Assembly: GCA_029261195.1 (NCBI GenBank)
Contig: JAJDBU010000063.1
Span: forward strand, 92,159-156,158
DNA from: Nitrospirota bacterium
GTDB lineage: Bacteria; Nitrospirota; Nitrospiria; SBBL01; JAADHI01
DNA: 64,000 nt
Direction: 5' to 3'
In this document: positions 26,550-34,952 of the stretch, piece by piece
How the letters are laid out: each line of letters starts with the position of its first letter
Position numbering within the stretch: position 1 is the stretch's first letter
Notes under the pieces: model-generated
The model's input: only the letters and a program-made list of their open reading frames with translations
What the model was told of the DNA's origin: nothing
Databases searched by the model: none
Program-made: the position numbers and the translations under genes

Positions 26550-27680
26550 TTGAATGACATGACGACATCGGACGAGAACGTACAAAAAAAAATTGACAAC
26601 ATGCTGTACGATGCAGGGTGGTGCGTGCAGCTGTTTTCAGGGTCAAATCCAGCACCAGTCTCCAGACTTGCGATTCGAGGCTTTCCCTTGGCGCGTTCTT
26701 ATGGATCGATAGATTATTTGCTTTTTATTGACGGAAAAGCCATTGCTTTGATCGAAGCCATAGATAAAGGGGTTCCGCTGTGCGGCATTCCTGTGCAGTC
26801 CGAAAAATATAGCCGAGGGCTTCCCTTTAGTCTTCGTCTCTATACTCGGCCCCTTCCTTTTCTTTACCAGACTAATGGAAGCGAAATCTGCTTTACGAAT
26901 GCCTTCGACCCGGAACCACTACCCCGCATCCTTCATGGCCTTCACCGGCCTGAAACCCTGAAAGCATGGATTGAAGACGGGGTTGTGGGAGAAACACCCC
27001 GAGACATGGCTGCAGCCTACTTTCCAGAATATCGCAGGCGCGGCAGAACATTTCACGAACGGGTTTTAATCAACATGCCGGATCTTGTGACGAGAGGTCT
27101 TTCCAGCGTAGAAATCAGAGCAGTTCAGACACTGGAAGACGGGCTTAAAAACAATAAACGACGTATTCTGGTGACTTTGGCCCTAGGCCCGGAACGTCGC
27201 ACCGCAATGTACCTTTTTATTGAGCGCCTGCTTCGCTTCGTTGATGCCAGGCGTGTTTTGATCCTGCTTGATGAGGGAAAAGACATTAATGCTCCGATGA
27301 ATGCTTTTCAACACAATATTTCTTCTGTTGATGACCGCCCGTTTTCAGAGGTTTTTCACATACAAAGCTTGAACAAAGAAAGCCCCGAAGAAAACCCGAT
27401 TGATCGAGAGTCCCGAGTTTGTGTGGCTACGATCAAAGAGTTTGATCTTCTGCTATGCGGGAAAGGTTCTATTTCACTTCCAATTGAAACATTTGAAGTC
27501 ATTGTGCTTGATGAATGTTCTGAGACTGTTTTACACAAACATAAAGCAGTTCTAGAATATTTCGATGCCTATCTCATTGGTTTTTCTGAAATGCCAGGCC
27601 AAGAAACACGCGATTTTTTTAATAAAAATCTCTCCATGATCAATCCGCAAAACGACGGACTCAATGTACTTTCTCCTTGA
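26550..27680 (+). CDS. Degenerate, truncated HsdR-like protein (type I restriction R-subunit N-terminal half)
   Basis: The frame has 376 residues (TTG start; ATG at 26559 also possible). Residues 1-130 follow the HsdR N-terminal nuclease domain (DYLLFIDGKAIALIEA, LPFLYQTNG, then HRPETLKAW), but the catalytic ExK is E69-A-I71. Residues 180-350 follow the first helicase domain. Motif I, normally MATGxGKT, is LALGPERR (210-217). Motif II is DECSE (321-325) instead of DECHR. Motif III, normally TAT, is SEM (346-348) in LEYFDAYLIGFSEMP. The protein then stops, lacking the second helicase domain of the usual 900-1000 residues. No hsdM or hsdS is near. The frame is open despite loss of every active site, so it may be domesticated rather than a plain pseudogene. 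Confidence 0.7.
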   Translation: MNDMTTSDENVQKKIDNMLYDAGWCVQLFSGSNPAPVSRLAIRGFPLARSYGSIDYLLFIDGKAIALIEAIDKGVPLCGIPVQSEKYSRGLPFSLRLYTRPLPFLYQTNGSEICFTNAFDPEPLPRILHGLHRPETLKAWIEDGVVGETPRDMAAAYFPEYRRRGRTFHERVLINMPDLVTRGLSSVEIRAVQTLEDGLKNNKRRILVTLALGPERRTAMYLFIERLLRFVDARRVLILLDEGKDINAPMNAFQHNISSVDDRPFSEVFHIQSLNKESPEENPIDRESRVCVATIKEFDLLLCGKGSISLPIETFEVIVLDECSETVLHKHKAVLEYFDAYLIGFSEMPGQETRDFFNKNLSMINPQNDGLNVLSP

Positions 27681-27721
27681 ACCTGACTTCCTGTGAACCC
27701 TTATATAAAGGCGGTAAATTT

Positions 27722-29140
27722 ATGATTGAAGAGTACGATCTTATCATCTTAGGTGGAGGACCGGGAGGGTATGTCGCTGCGATTCGTGGCGCACAGCTCG
27801 GCATGAAGGTCGCTGTGGTGGAAAAAGAGGCAATTGGCGGGACTTGCTTGCATCACGGCTGTATCCCCTCAAAAGCCATTATACGAAGCGCTGAGGTGCT
27901 TTCCCTGATTCAAGGTTCTGAGGCATTCGGTATTAAGGTTGCTCACATCCAGCCCGACTTTGGCGCTGCGGTGGATCGAAGTCAAAAGGTCCTCTCAAAG
28001 CTCCATCGGGGGGTTTTGCATCTAATGAAAAAGGCGCAGATTCAAATCATCTCAGGTCGAGGAAAATTGCTCGCCGCAGATCAGAGAACACAGCTACATC
28101 AGATCGAAGTCAGCGGGTCGGACGGGATAAGGGTGATCAAAGGAAAGACAATCATTATTGCAACTGGCAGCCGGGTTCGTAGCCTGCCGAATCTTCCCCT
28201 TGATGGTTCACGCATCTTCAGCAGTGACGAGGCCTTGCTCAGGAAAAATTTGCCGAAGTCGATTGTCATTGTCGGTGGCGGAGCAATCGGTGTTGAATTT
28301 GCCTACATCTACTCCGTCTATGGGGTCAAGGTGACGATTGTCGAATGGGCTGCCAGCCTCCTGCCGATGGAAGATGCCGAAGTTTCCAATCTACTCGAAC
28401 GCTCTTTTAAAAAACGAAAAATCAAGGTCTTGACCGGACAAAGCATTACATCGTTTTCAGATCAGGAGGGGGTGTTTGATATTGAGCTGGAGGACTCAAG
28501 TGGCAAGAAGAGCATCATTTCCTCAGAAGTCATTCTTGTTGCTGTCGGGCGTGCGCCGAATGTCGAGGACATTGGACTCGAGACCCTGAAGATAGACTGC
28601 GATGATCAAACGAAAACGATAAAAGTGGGCGAACAAATGCAGACCAACATAGAACGCATTTATGCAATAGGGGATGTAACAAATCGCCCTGCCCTGGCGC
28701 ATGGCGCAATGGCACAGGGTGTTTATGTAAGCGAGTCCCTGGCCGGTATTGTTCGGGCGCCTCTTGCGATGAATGCCGTGCCGAGTGCGGTTTACTGCCA
28801 TCCTCAGGTCGCCTCCGTTGGTCTGACAGAGGACAAAGCGAAGGCAGCGGGGCATCAGGTGAAAGTCGGGAAATTTCCTTTAAGCGCCAACGGCAAAGCA
28901 ATTGCTCTGGGAGAGACCGAAGGTTTTGTGAAAATGGTCACCGACGAAAAAAATAATGAGATTCTCGGTGCCCACATTATTGGAGCGGAAGCGACCGAAT
29001 TGATCAGTGAATTTGTTCTGGCGCTTACGCTCGAGGCGACTGCCGCCGAATTAAAACAAACGATTCATCCCCACCCCACTCTCTCCGAAGCGGTGATGGA
29101 AGCAGGCGGTGCCATTTTGGGCGAAGCGATTCATTCCTAG
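27722..29140 (+). CDS. lpdA: Dihydrolipoyl dehydrogenase (E3)
   Basis: This is a 472-residue flavoprotein counted from ATG 27722 (AAGGCGG upstream); a TTG-started extension would overlap the HsdR-like gene. The FAD-binding motif is LIILGGGPGGYVAAI, redox-active cysteines lie in GGTCLHHGCIPSKA (usually GGTCLNVGCIPSKA), the NAD-binding motif is IVIVGGGAIGVEFAYI, the FAD-contacting segment is IYAIGDVT and the catalytic His is in HPHPTLSEAV. It is the E3 component of 2-oxoacid dehydrogenase or glycine cleavage complexes; no E1/E2 gene is adjacent. Confidence 0.95.
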   Translation: MIEEYDLIILGGGPGGYVAAIRGAQLGMKVAVVEKEAIGGTCLHHGCIPSKAIIRSAEVLSLIQGSEAFGIKVAHIQPDFGAAVDRSQKVLSKLHRGVLHLMKKAQIQIISGRGKLLAADQRTQLHQIEVSGSDGIRVIKGKTIIIATGSRVRSLPNLPLDGSRIFSSDEALLRKNLPKSIVIVGGGAIGVEFAYIYSVYGVKVTIVEWAASLLPMEDAEVSNLLERSFKKRKIKVLTGQSITSFSDQEGVFDIELEDSSGKKSIISSEVILVAVGRAPNVEDIGLETLKIDCDDQTKTIKVGEQMQTNIERIYAIGDVTNRPALAHGAMAQGVYVSESLAGIVRAPLAMNAVPSAVYCHPQVASVGLTEDKAKAAGHQVKVGKFPLSANGKAIALGETEGFVKMVTDEKNNEILGAHIIGAEATELISEFVLALTLEATAAELKQTIHPHPTLSEAVMEAGGAILGEAIHS

Positions 29141-29149
29141 GAAAATAAT

Positions 29150-29701
29150 ATGGCCTTATTAGAATGTAGCGGCTGTGGTGGAAAGGTCAGCGACAACACT
29201 GATTTTTGTTCTCAGTGCGGGCAGGTGATCGAAAAAAAATCGAAATCAAACCGTCTTCGTATTGTTGCGGCGGTCATTTTGTTCCCGCTTGTCGTCGTTA
29301 CAATTTCTGTCATGAATGGCGGAAATATCCTGAGTTCCCTGACTCAGGATCAAAATAAAGAAAGACAAATCAAAAACGCTCCGGTGCTGGGTCATAAAGT
29401 CAGATCACTCGCAATCAAACTTATGAGGGAGAATGAAGTGGTTGTTGATGCAGCAATCAATCAGGAAGGGGAAAAAATTTCTTTCTTGTTGATTGTTGCT
29501 CAGGGCACTTCCACCGTACAGGCAGAAACACTGGGTACGGACTTTGTCCGGACTTTAGAATCCAATATTAAGGATGCTCCGAAATCTGATGGAGAAATTG
29601 CTGAGAACAGCTACAGCTACCTGGTCGGGGTTTACACCCCGGACCAACGGCGGATTGCATTTGCTTCCAAGAGCCGAAATGCAACAAATCTGGATTGGTA
29701 A
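29150..29701 (+). CDS. Zinc-ribbon membrane protein of unknown function
   Basis: This 183-residue protein has two CxxC pairs (CSGCGGKVSDNTDFCSQCG, residues 5-23) that form a zinc ribbon. A membrane helix follows at about 38-56, then an extracytoplasmic domain of about 120 residues (LIVAQGTSTVQAETLGTDF, YLVGVYTPDQRRIAFASK). No enzyme motif is seen. It starts 9 bp after lpdA and ends convergent with ppsR. The domain order resembles the many zinc-ribbon anchored proteins of unclear role. Confidence 0.65.
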   Translation: MALLECSGCGGKVSDNTDFCSQCGQVIEKKSKSNRLRIVAAVILFPLVVVTISVMNGGNILSSLTQDQNKERQIKNAPVLGHKVRSLAIKLMRENEVVVDAAINQEGEKISFLLIVAQGTSTVQAETLGTDFVRTLESNIKDAPKSDGEIAENSYSYLVGVYTPDQRRIAFASKSRNATNLDW

Positions 29702-29711
29702 AAGGCGAAAG

Positions 29712-30557
29712 CTAGGCTATTTTCTTCTTCCGTAATGAAGTCATGACATCGGTTGCGACCTCTTCAACCGCCCGGCCGGTAACATCAATCACCCTCCACT
29801 TCGGATTTTTGCTGTAGAGCTCGCGGCAAAATTTCAGTTCCTGGACAATCGACTCGATATTTGCGTAGTTGGGGACCTCCGTCTTGAGCTTTTTTATACG
29901 GCCCATTCGGATTTCCATAAGTCTTTTGGGATCGATAATCAGGGCAATCACGCGTGAGGGGTTGACCTCCGCAAGTTCGCTTGGAATGGGTAGGTTGAGC
30001 ACAAGTGGAATATTGGCCACTTTGTATCCAAAGCGGGCGAGGTAGAAAGATAAGGGTGTTTTTGCGGTTCTTGAGGGGCCGACCAGTACGGCATCGGCCT
30101 TGGGAATGCCGTAAAGGTTTTGCCCGTCATCATGTTTGACGGTGAATTGTACCGCTTCAACACGGTTAAAATATTCGGTGTCGATGCGGTGCAAACGACC
30201 GGGGTCGGCATGTGCCGGTTTGTGCAAGTGGTGGCTCATGGCGGTCAGGAGGGGACCAAGGAGGTCGACCGCAAATAAGCCTGAATTGAGCGCGCCTTCC
30301 CGGATTTTCATCCGGAGCGGCTGGGAGACAAAAGTAAAGACAATGAGACCCGACTGTGCTTTTGCCTCATCAATCACATCCTTGATCTGTTCTTCGGTCC
30401 TGATGTAGCGGTTCCGAACCAGTGCAAGTTCGGCATTTGCAAATTGGGCGAGCGCCGCTTTCAACATCTTTTCCGCCGTTTCTCCCGTCGAATCGGAAAC
30501 CAGAAAAATCGTCGGTGTCTTGCTTGCTTCATCTGTTTTCATTTGCTGGATCTCCAA
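29712..30557 (-). CDS. ppsR: PEP synthase / pyruvate phosphate dikinase regulatory protein (DUF299)
   Basis: This 281-residue protein begins its domain with IFLVSDSTGETAEKML and has the P-loop-like GPSRTAKTPLSFYLA, the two hallmarks of the bifunctional kinase/pyrophosphorylase family that switches PEP synthase or PPDK off (ADP-dependent) and on (phosphate-dependent). Length matches (about 270-280). The target enzyme is not in this window. It is 16 bp before the end of lptD in the same direction. Confidence 0.93.
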   Translation of the reverse strand: MEIQQMKTDEASKTPTIFLVSDSTGETAEKMLKAALAQFANAELALVRNRYIRTEEQIKDVIDEAKAQSGLIVFTFVSQPLRMKIREGALNSGLFAVDLLGPLLTAMSHHLHKPAHADPGRLHRIDTEYFNRVEAVQFTVKHDDGQNLYGIPKADAVLVGPSRTAKTPLSFYLARFGYKVANIPLVLNLPIPSELAEVNPSRVIALIIDPKRLMEIRMGRIKKLKTEVPNYANIESIVQELKFCRELYSKNPKWRVIDVTGRAVEEVATDVMTSLRKKKIA

Positions 30558-30572
30558 TCTAATAAAGTAAGG

Positions 30573-32672
30573 CTACTTTTGAGGGATAATTGCGCCGAGC
30601 CCTCTCAATGTAATCAAAAACGAAAACTCTTCCCGGTCGTGAAAATCGAGATAGGACAGTCCGAACCCCCAGCATTGTGCCTGATATTCAAGAATATAGT
30701 CTACTTCGACCAACGCGTCCTGATCGGCATCATAAAACACTTTGTTCACGAAGCCAATGCCCCAGGGGGTGGTAATCCTGACTTCTTCAGACCAGAAATT
30801 AATATGAGACGCCACAATTTCTCTGTCCCCCAGGTAATAGGGATTGAAAAGGTCTCCTTTTTTAGGGAGTGTTCCGGCACGGCTTGTTCTCTGAGTAATT
30901 GTGAGATTGAGATATCTTTGAATCTTAAACTCAAGGTCGAGATTGATAGAATTGACCCGCTCTTCGTAGGGATCATAAAAAGTATCCACTTTCAGGCGGA
31001 TGGGCGACCAGGGTTTTAATCGAAGTTCTCCGCGTAGGTCTGAAAACCGTCTGGAATTTAAGGCTTCTGCCGGGATATCAGCGGTGTGCAGTGTGCCGGT
31101 CAATCGAAGCGATGCCTTTTCCTCTTGATGCCCCTCATTATTCTTCCTCGAAAAACGCTGACCAAGCGTGGCCGTAATTGTTTCCCGGTCGTGCAGGCTA
31201 TCTAAGTCGTCAATCTGGTGAATCGCTCCATGCCCTTTGACGGTGATTTTTTCGTAGAAGATTTCCGGATGAATCCGGTGCGTGATGCCTCCCCAGCTTG
31301 TAGCGAGCCTTCCGGACAGGCTTAGACCTGCGGGAATAATTTCACGGTTGATGGCTTGATCGCTTAAAGCGCCCTCGTCATACCAGGTTCCCCTGAGGCC
31401 GGCCCAGGGCGTTAAGGTGACGCCTCTAACAAGATTTAAAGGGAGAGACAGCTTCGGATAGAGATCGACCCTTTGGAGGTCGAGCCCGCCTTCACTCCAG
31501 AAGTTGACTGCGGAAGTATCGAAGTTAAAATAAACGGGTCCATTTCCCATGCGGTATTCAATCAGACTTGCCCCGATTTCCGGTAAACGCTGGGGCGTGT
31601 CCTTATTATTGTCTGATGTAAGGTCTTGTGTGTAGCGGGAAAGAAGATAGGCAAAGGAGGACTCGCCTTCATAAGTTAAAAAAAGGTTCGACTCAACATT
31701 TTGCCGGGCTCGGTCGTCAGTCTGGTTTGAGAGATTGGAAAAAGTGTCGTTTTCGTTGACAAAACGGACATCCAATTTCCCACGCACCCGCTTTGAAAAT
31801 TTTTGTTCGTGATTGTAACGGACATCCCATCGATCGACCGCGTTTTCACTGTCCCTGAAAAAGGTGGTGTTTAATGTACCTCGCGTTGTTTTAGAAAGCA
31901 CGTAGCGGTATTCAAGACCGAGGCCGTCTCCTCGTTCTCCCCGGTGTTCATATGAGAAGCTTGCATCCTGACTTTTGGAGATGGCCCAGAAAAAATCCTG
32001 TTGAAACTTAAATCCATCACGGCTACTGAACCCGACATGAGGAATCAAAAGGCCTGTCGAACGTTCGCGTTTGACCGGCGCCACAAAGTAGGGCAGGTAG
32101 AGGACGGGAACATCCCGGACGTAAAAAAGGACATGTGTTGCAAATAGATATTTGTCGAGTGTGAGGTCGAGCTTTGCAGCACGAAACCGCCAGACTGGAT
32201 CCTCTTCACAATCACATGCCGTAAAGGAACCATTGATCAGGGTATAGTGGTCGATACCGTCTTTGAGGATCTCCTCACCTTCGATGTGATAGTTGTCTTC
32301 TTTGATGAAGAGTTTGCCCTCGTAAAGAATGCCGAATTTCGTATCGATATTAAAAACGATTTTTTTTGCGTTGATATGATTTTCACCATCAAAAAGGTGA
32401 ACATTGCCAAAAACGGTCGCCTCTCCTGTCTCTCCCGCCAAACTCAGTGAATCACCTGTCACCTGCATCACACCCTGACGGATGGAGACGGAACCTGCCG
32501 CAAGATAAATGTCTGTTTTTCTAAAGTATTGAAATGTGTCGGCCTTCAAGTGAACAGGCTCTTCCGCTTCGGCAGACAGTGCAGTATTGGTGATTAAGAA
32601 AGGGATGAAGAGCGCGCAGCACAGCAAAACTAAGATTGAGAAATCGCGCCGAAACAAACTGTTATTGTTCAA
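30573..32672 (-). CDS. lptD: LPS-assembly outer-membrane protein LptD
   Basis: This 699-residue protein has a signal peptide (about 1-33), an N-terminal OstA/LptA-like beta-jellyroll (about 40-150, with ADTFQYFRKTDIYLAAGSV, AKKIVFNIDT and similar repeats) and a C-terminal barrel of about 500 residues. Typical LptD segments are VPVLYLPYFVAPVKRERSTG, LLIPHVGFSSRDG and GLGLEYRY. With LptE it inserts LPS in the outer leaflet. The cysteines at CDC (about 153-155) are the only ones in the mature N-domain, so the classical four-Cys disulfide pattern is not obvious. Confidence 0.93.
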   Translation of the reverse strand: MNNNSLFRRDFSILVLLCCALFIPFLITNTALSAEAEEPVHLKADTFQYFRKTDIYLAAGSVSIRQGVMQVTGDSLSLAGETGEATVFGNVHLFDGENHINAKKIVFNIDTKFGILYEGKLFIKEDNYHIEGEEILKDGIDHYTLINGSFTACDCEEDPVWRFRAAKLDLTLDKYLFATHVLFYVRDVPVLYLPYFVAPVKRERSTGLLIPHVGFSSRDGFKFQQDFFWAISKSQDASFSYEHRGERGDGLGLEYRYVLSKTTRGTLNTTFFRDSENAVDRWDVRYNHEQKFSKRVRGKLDVRFVNENDTFSNLSNQTDDRARQNVESNLFLTYEGESSFAYLLSRYTQDLTSDNNKDTPQRLPEIGASLIEYRMGNGPVYFNFDTSAVNFWSEGGLDLQRVDLYPKLSLPLNLVRGVTLTPWAGLRGTWYDEGALSDQAINREIIPAGLSLSGRLATSWGGITHRIHPEIFYEKITVKGHGAIHQIDDLDSLHDRETITATLGQRFSRKNNEGHQEEKASLRLTGTLHTADIPAEALNSRRFSDLRGELRLKPWSPIRLKVDTFYDPYEERVNSINLDLEFKIQRYLNLTITQRTSRAGTLPKKGDLFNPYYLGDREIVASHINFWSEEVRITTPWGIGFVNKVFYDADQDALVEVDYILEYQAQCWGFGLSYLDFHDREEFSFLITLRGLGAIIPQK

Positions 32673-32693
32673 TGGGATGGGTGGCCCGAGACA

Positions 32694-34100
32694 TTAGGAT
32701 GATGTTGAGTGGATTATTGGTTCGGCATTTTTGTTGGACAAGGCTGTCTTTGCTTCTCCGACAGTGAAGAAAGATCCGGTGATGGTCAGGCGATCTTGAG
32801 GCTGGATACGCGATTTTACATAGGATATGGCCTCTGCTACTTTTTCGCGGATCGTCACTTTAATCACCTTCGATCTGTCGTCAGTCTCGGCAAGCCGCTT
32901 TACGATATCGGCAATCCTCTCCGGTGTTGCGGCCCGCTCGACTTCGGGACGGGTGAGGACCAGTTCATCCGTACAGGCAAGTAAGGGTTTTAAAAAGGCT
33001 TCAATGTTTTTGTCCTGCATGATGCCGATGATCAGCCATTGTTTGCCGTAATTGTTGGACTGGGTCTCTTTAAGGTAGTCGGCAAGCCGATTTGCGCTGG
33101 CGCTGTTATGGGCGACATCAAGCATGATGCAGGGTGAGCTTTGCACACGCTCCAGACGCCCGGAGAGCCGGACATTCTTGATGCCTTTCAGGATGCCGGC
33201 CTCAGAAATGGAGAGACCCTGCTTGTTCAGTAATTCGACAATACCGATCGCCATCGATGCATTCTTGATTTGATGACGGCCCAGGAGGGGGAGTTCGAGC
33301 AGATAATCCTTGATGCCGCGATAGTGCATCTTTTGCCCGCCATCTTGCGTCTGCGGTGGCGAGGTCGCCGGTACCGGAAAACCCTGAATTTCCTGTCCGA
33401 GACGAAAGAGCGGAGCCTTCTTGGCTTGCGAAATCTTTTCAAGCAGACTCGCCACTTCTGACGGCTCGGAGCATGAGACCAAGGGGACCCCTTTTTTGAT
33501 GATGCCTGCCTTTTCGCTTGCGATTTCCACAAGGCTTTTGCCTAAATAATGTTCGTGGTCAAGATCAATCTCCGTGATGGCGGTGACAAGGGGTTTGAGA
33601 TGATTTGTTGCATCGAAGCGTCCGCCCATACCCACTTCGATAATCGCGATATCGACCGCTTCCTCTGCGAAATAAAGAAAGGCCATTGCAGTTGTAAACT
33701 CAAAAAAGGTAATCCTTGTTGAGAGTTGCGGTGATTGGTTTTCGATAGTTTGACGGATCTTTTCTGTCAATTGCACGATGACGTCGTGCGAGATTGGAAT
33801 GCCGCAAATACAAATACGCTCTGAAAAATCAATCAGATGAGGCGAGGTGTAGAGGCCAACCCGATATCCCGACTCTTCCAATATAGAGGCGGTCATGGTG
33901 GCGGTTGAGCCCTTCCCGTTTGTTCCTCCGATATGAACGGAGCGAAACTTTTCTTGTGGATGGTCCAGGAGCGAGAGCAGGGAGGCCATGCGTGCCAGTC
34001 CGGGCCGGATGCCGTGCCATTGCAATTGATAGAGATAGTCGATTGTGTCCTGATAAGCCATGTTGGCAAAATATGTAGCATAGGGGATACGAGATTGCAA
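32694..34100 (-). CDS. folC: Bifunctional folylpolyglutamate synthase / dihydrofolate synthase
   Basis: This 468-residue Mur-ligase-family enzyme has the ATP loop GGTNGKGSTATM, GLYTSPHLIDFSERI, EVGMGGRFDATN, the SEKAGIIKKGVPLVS segment, and LDVAHNSASA in the C-terminal domain. It adds glutamate to dihydropteroate and folates. The start may be TTG 34100 or ATG 34061; the second fits the common MxYQxTxDYLY beginning. It lies upstream of lptD with 21 bp between. Confidence 0.94.
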   Translation of the reverse strand: MQSRIPYATYFANMAYQDTIDYLYQLQWHGIRPGLARMASLLSLLDHPQEKFRSVHIGGTNGKGSTATMTASILEESGYRVGLYTSPHLIDFSERICICGIPISHDVIVQLTEKIRQTIENQSPQLSTRITFFEFTTAMAFLYFAEEAVDIAIIEVGMGGRFDATNHLKPLVTAITEIDLDHEHYLGKSLVEIASEKAGIIKKGVPLVSCSEPSEVASLLEKISQAKKAPLFRLGQEIQGFPVPATSPPQTQDGGQKMHYRGIKDYLLELPLLGRHQIKNASMAIGIVELLNKQGLSISEAGILKGIKNVRLSGRLERVQSSPCIMLDVAHNSASANRLADYLKETQSNNYGKQWLIIGIMQDKNIEAFLKPLLACTDELVLTRPEVERAATPERIADIVKRLAETDDRSKVIKVTIREKVAEAISYVKSRIQPQDRLTITGSFFTVGEAKTALSNKNAEPIIHSTSS

Positions 34101-34522
34101 GGAAGAGGGCTGGGAGAACAGTGTCGGAAGATCAGGTGAAAGATTAGAATAAAAAAAGAAGTCCAGTGTTCAAGCGCTTGAATATCTAAGTATTGATCCC
34201 GCTTGACTTCCTTCGAGGGTAACGGCATTTGGACAGGTCCTCACGAGTTTTATTGAATGTTCACCATTAAAGAAGATTTCACCCCTAAGGCAATATTCTT
34301 GCTGGAAGTTACTAAAAGTTACTAACTACATCTACAAAGTCTCAAGAAAAACTGAGCCAAGAATCAATGATTTCGGATGAAATCATTGATTCTTGAAAAG
34401 TGACTACCAAATCCGGTAAAAGGGTCATTACAGGCACTTAAAGTGAGAGAAACAAGTATCTAAATTAGACGTAGTCGGTCGGTCTTGACGGACTGTATTT
34501 TCTAATATAACCTGACTCGGAA
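34101..34522. other. Intergenic region between divergent folC and metal cluster 2
   Basis: No protein-coding gene is seen in these 422 bases. They hold a tandem GTTACTAA repeat (about 34308-34327), the 38-bp hairpin at 34358-34395, and a weak promoter-like pair TTGACG (34485-34490) / TATAAC (34506-34511) with a short 15-base spacer just before the next gene. The GTAGCA/TGCTAC half-sites of cluster 1 are not present here. Confidence 0.6.
34358..34395. repeat. Perfect 17-bp inverted repeat with 4-base loop
   Basis: The arm CAAGAATCAATGATTTC (34358-34374) and its exact complement (34379-34395) flank GGAT. It is AT-rich with no following T-run on the plus strand (AAAAG), so a hairpin, an operator or a decayed mobile end are all possible. 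It does not match the palindromes at 38336 or 47709. Confidence 0.8.
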
Positions 34523-34837
34523 ATGTCAGCGATCCCTTCAGCCAATAAGAAATTCTACACGCGTTTTTTCACAACGCTTTTCCTGACCTATCTCCTCGTC
34601 TTTTCCTGCTTCGCCCTTTACCATGCCTATGCGGAAAATGAGATCTTCGATGCACAGGAATGTGCCATCGGTCTCTGGATACAACATGGACAGGCCACGC
34701 TCACTTTTTTTGCCGCGCTTGCCCTCTTTTTATCGCTTGTTTCAAGGAAATTCATCTTCCGCACGGAGCGCTTCGTGCAATCCAATTTTTTTCAATATAT
34801 TCCTCGGGGTCCTCCCTCCCAGTTCATAGCATCCTAA
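34523..34837 (+). CDS. Small membrane protein, first gene of metal cluster 2
   Basis: This 104-residue protein has hydrophobic segments at about 14-33 and 57-73 and a polar tail ending in YIPRGPPSQF. A cysteine lies in DAQECAIGLWIQHG. The order of two spans with a Cys-containing loop and an R-G/A-PP ending recalls DUF2946-type proteins that accompany porins and TonB receptors in metal-uptake loci, but this is memory of a pattern, not proof. It is 115 bp before the porin gene in the same direction. Confidence 0.55.
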   Translation: MSAIPSANKKFYTRFFTTLFLTYLLVFSCFALYHAYAENEIFDAQECAIGLWIQHGQATLTFFAALALFLSLVSRKFIFRTERFVQSNFFQYIPRGPPSQFIAS

Positions 34838-34952
34838 GCCTGATCGATCATTGAACCATTTCGCACCGGTCATGTAGCGGGTTTTTAAAACGCTGCATTG
34901 ATCTGTTTGTTATTGTTCAATTTTCCATAAAATATCCTTAAAAGGAGATACT

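Noticed and set aside
30444..31019. 191-codon open frame on the plus strand
   Set aside because: It lies wholly antisense to ppsR and lptD, both with strong family motifs; no motif or ribosome site of its own.
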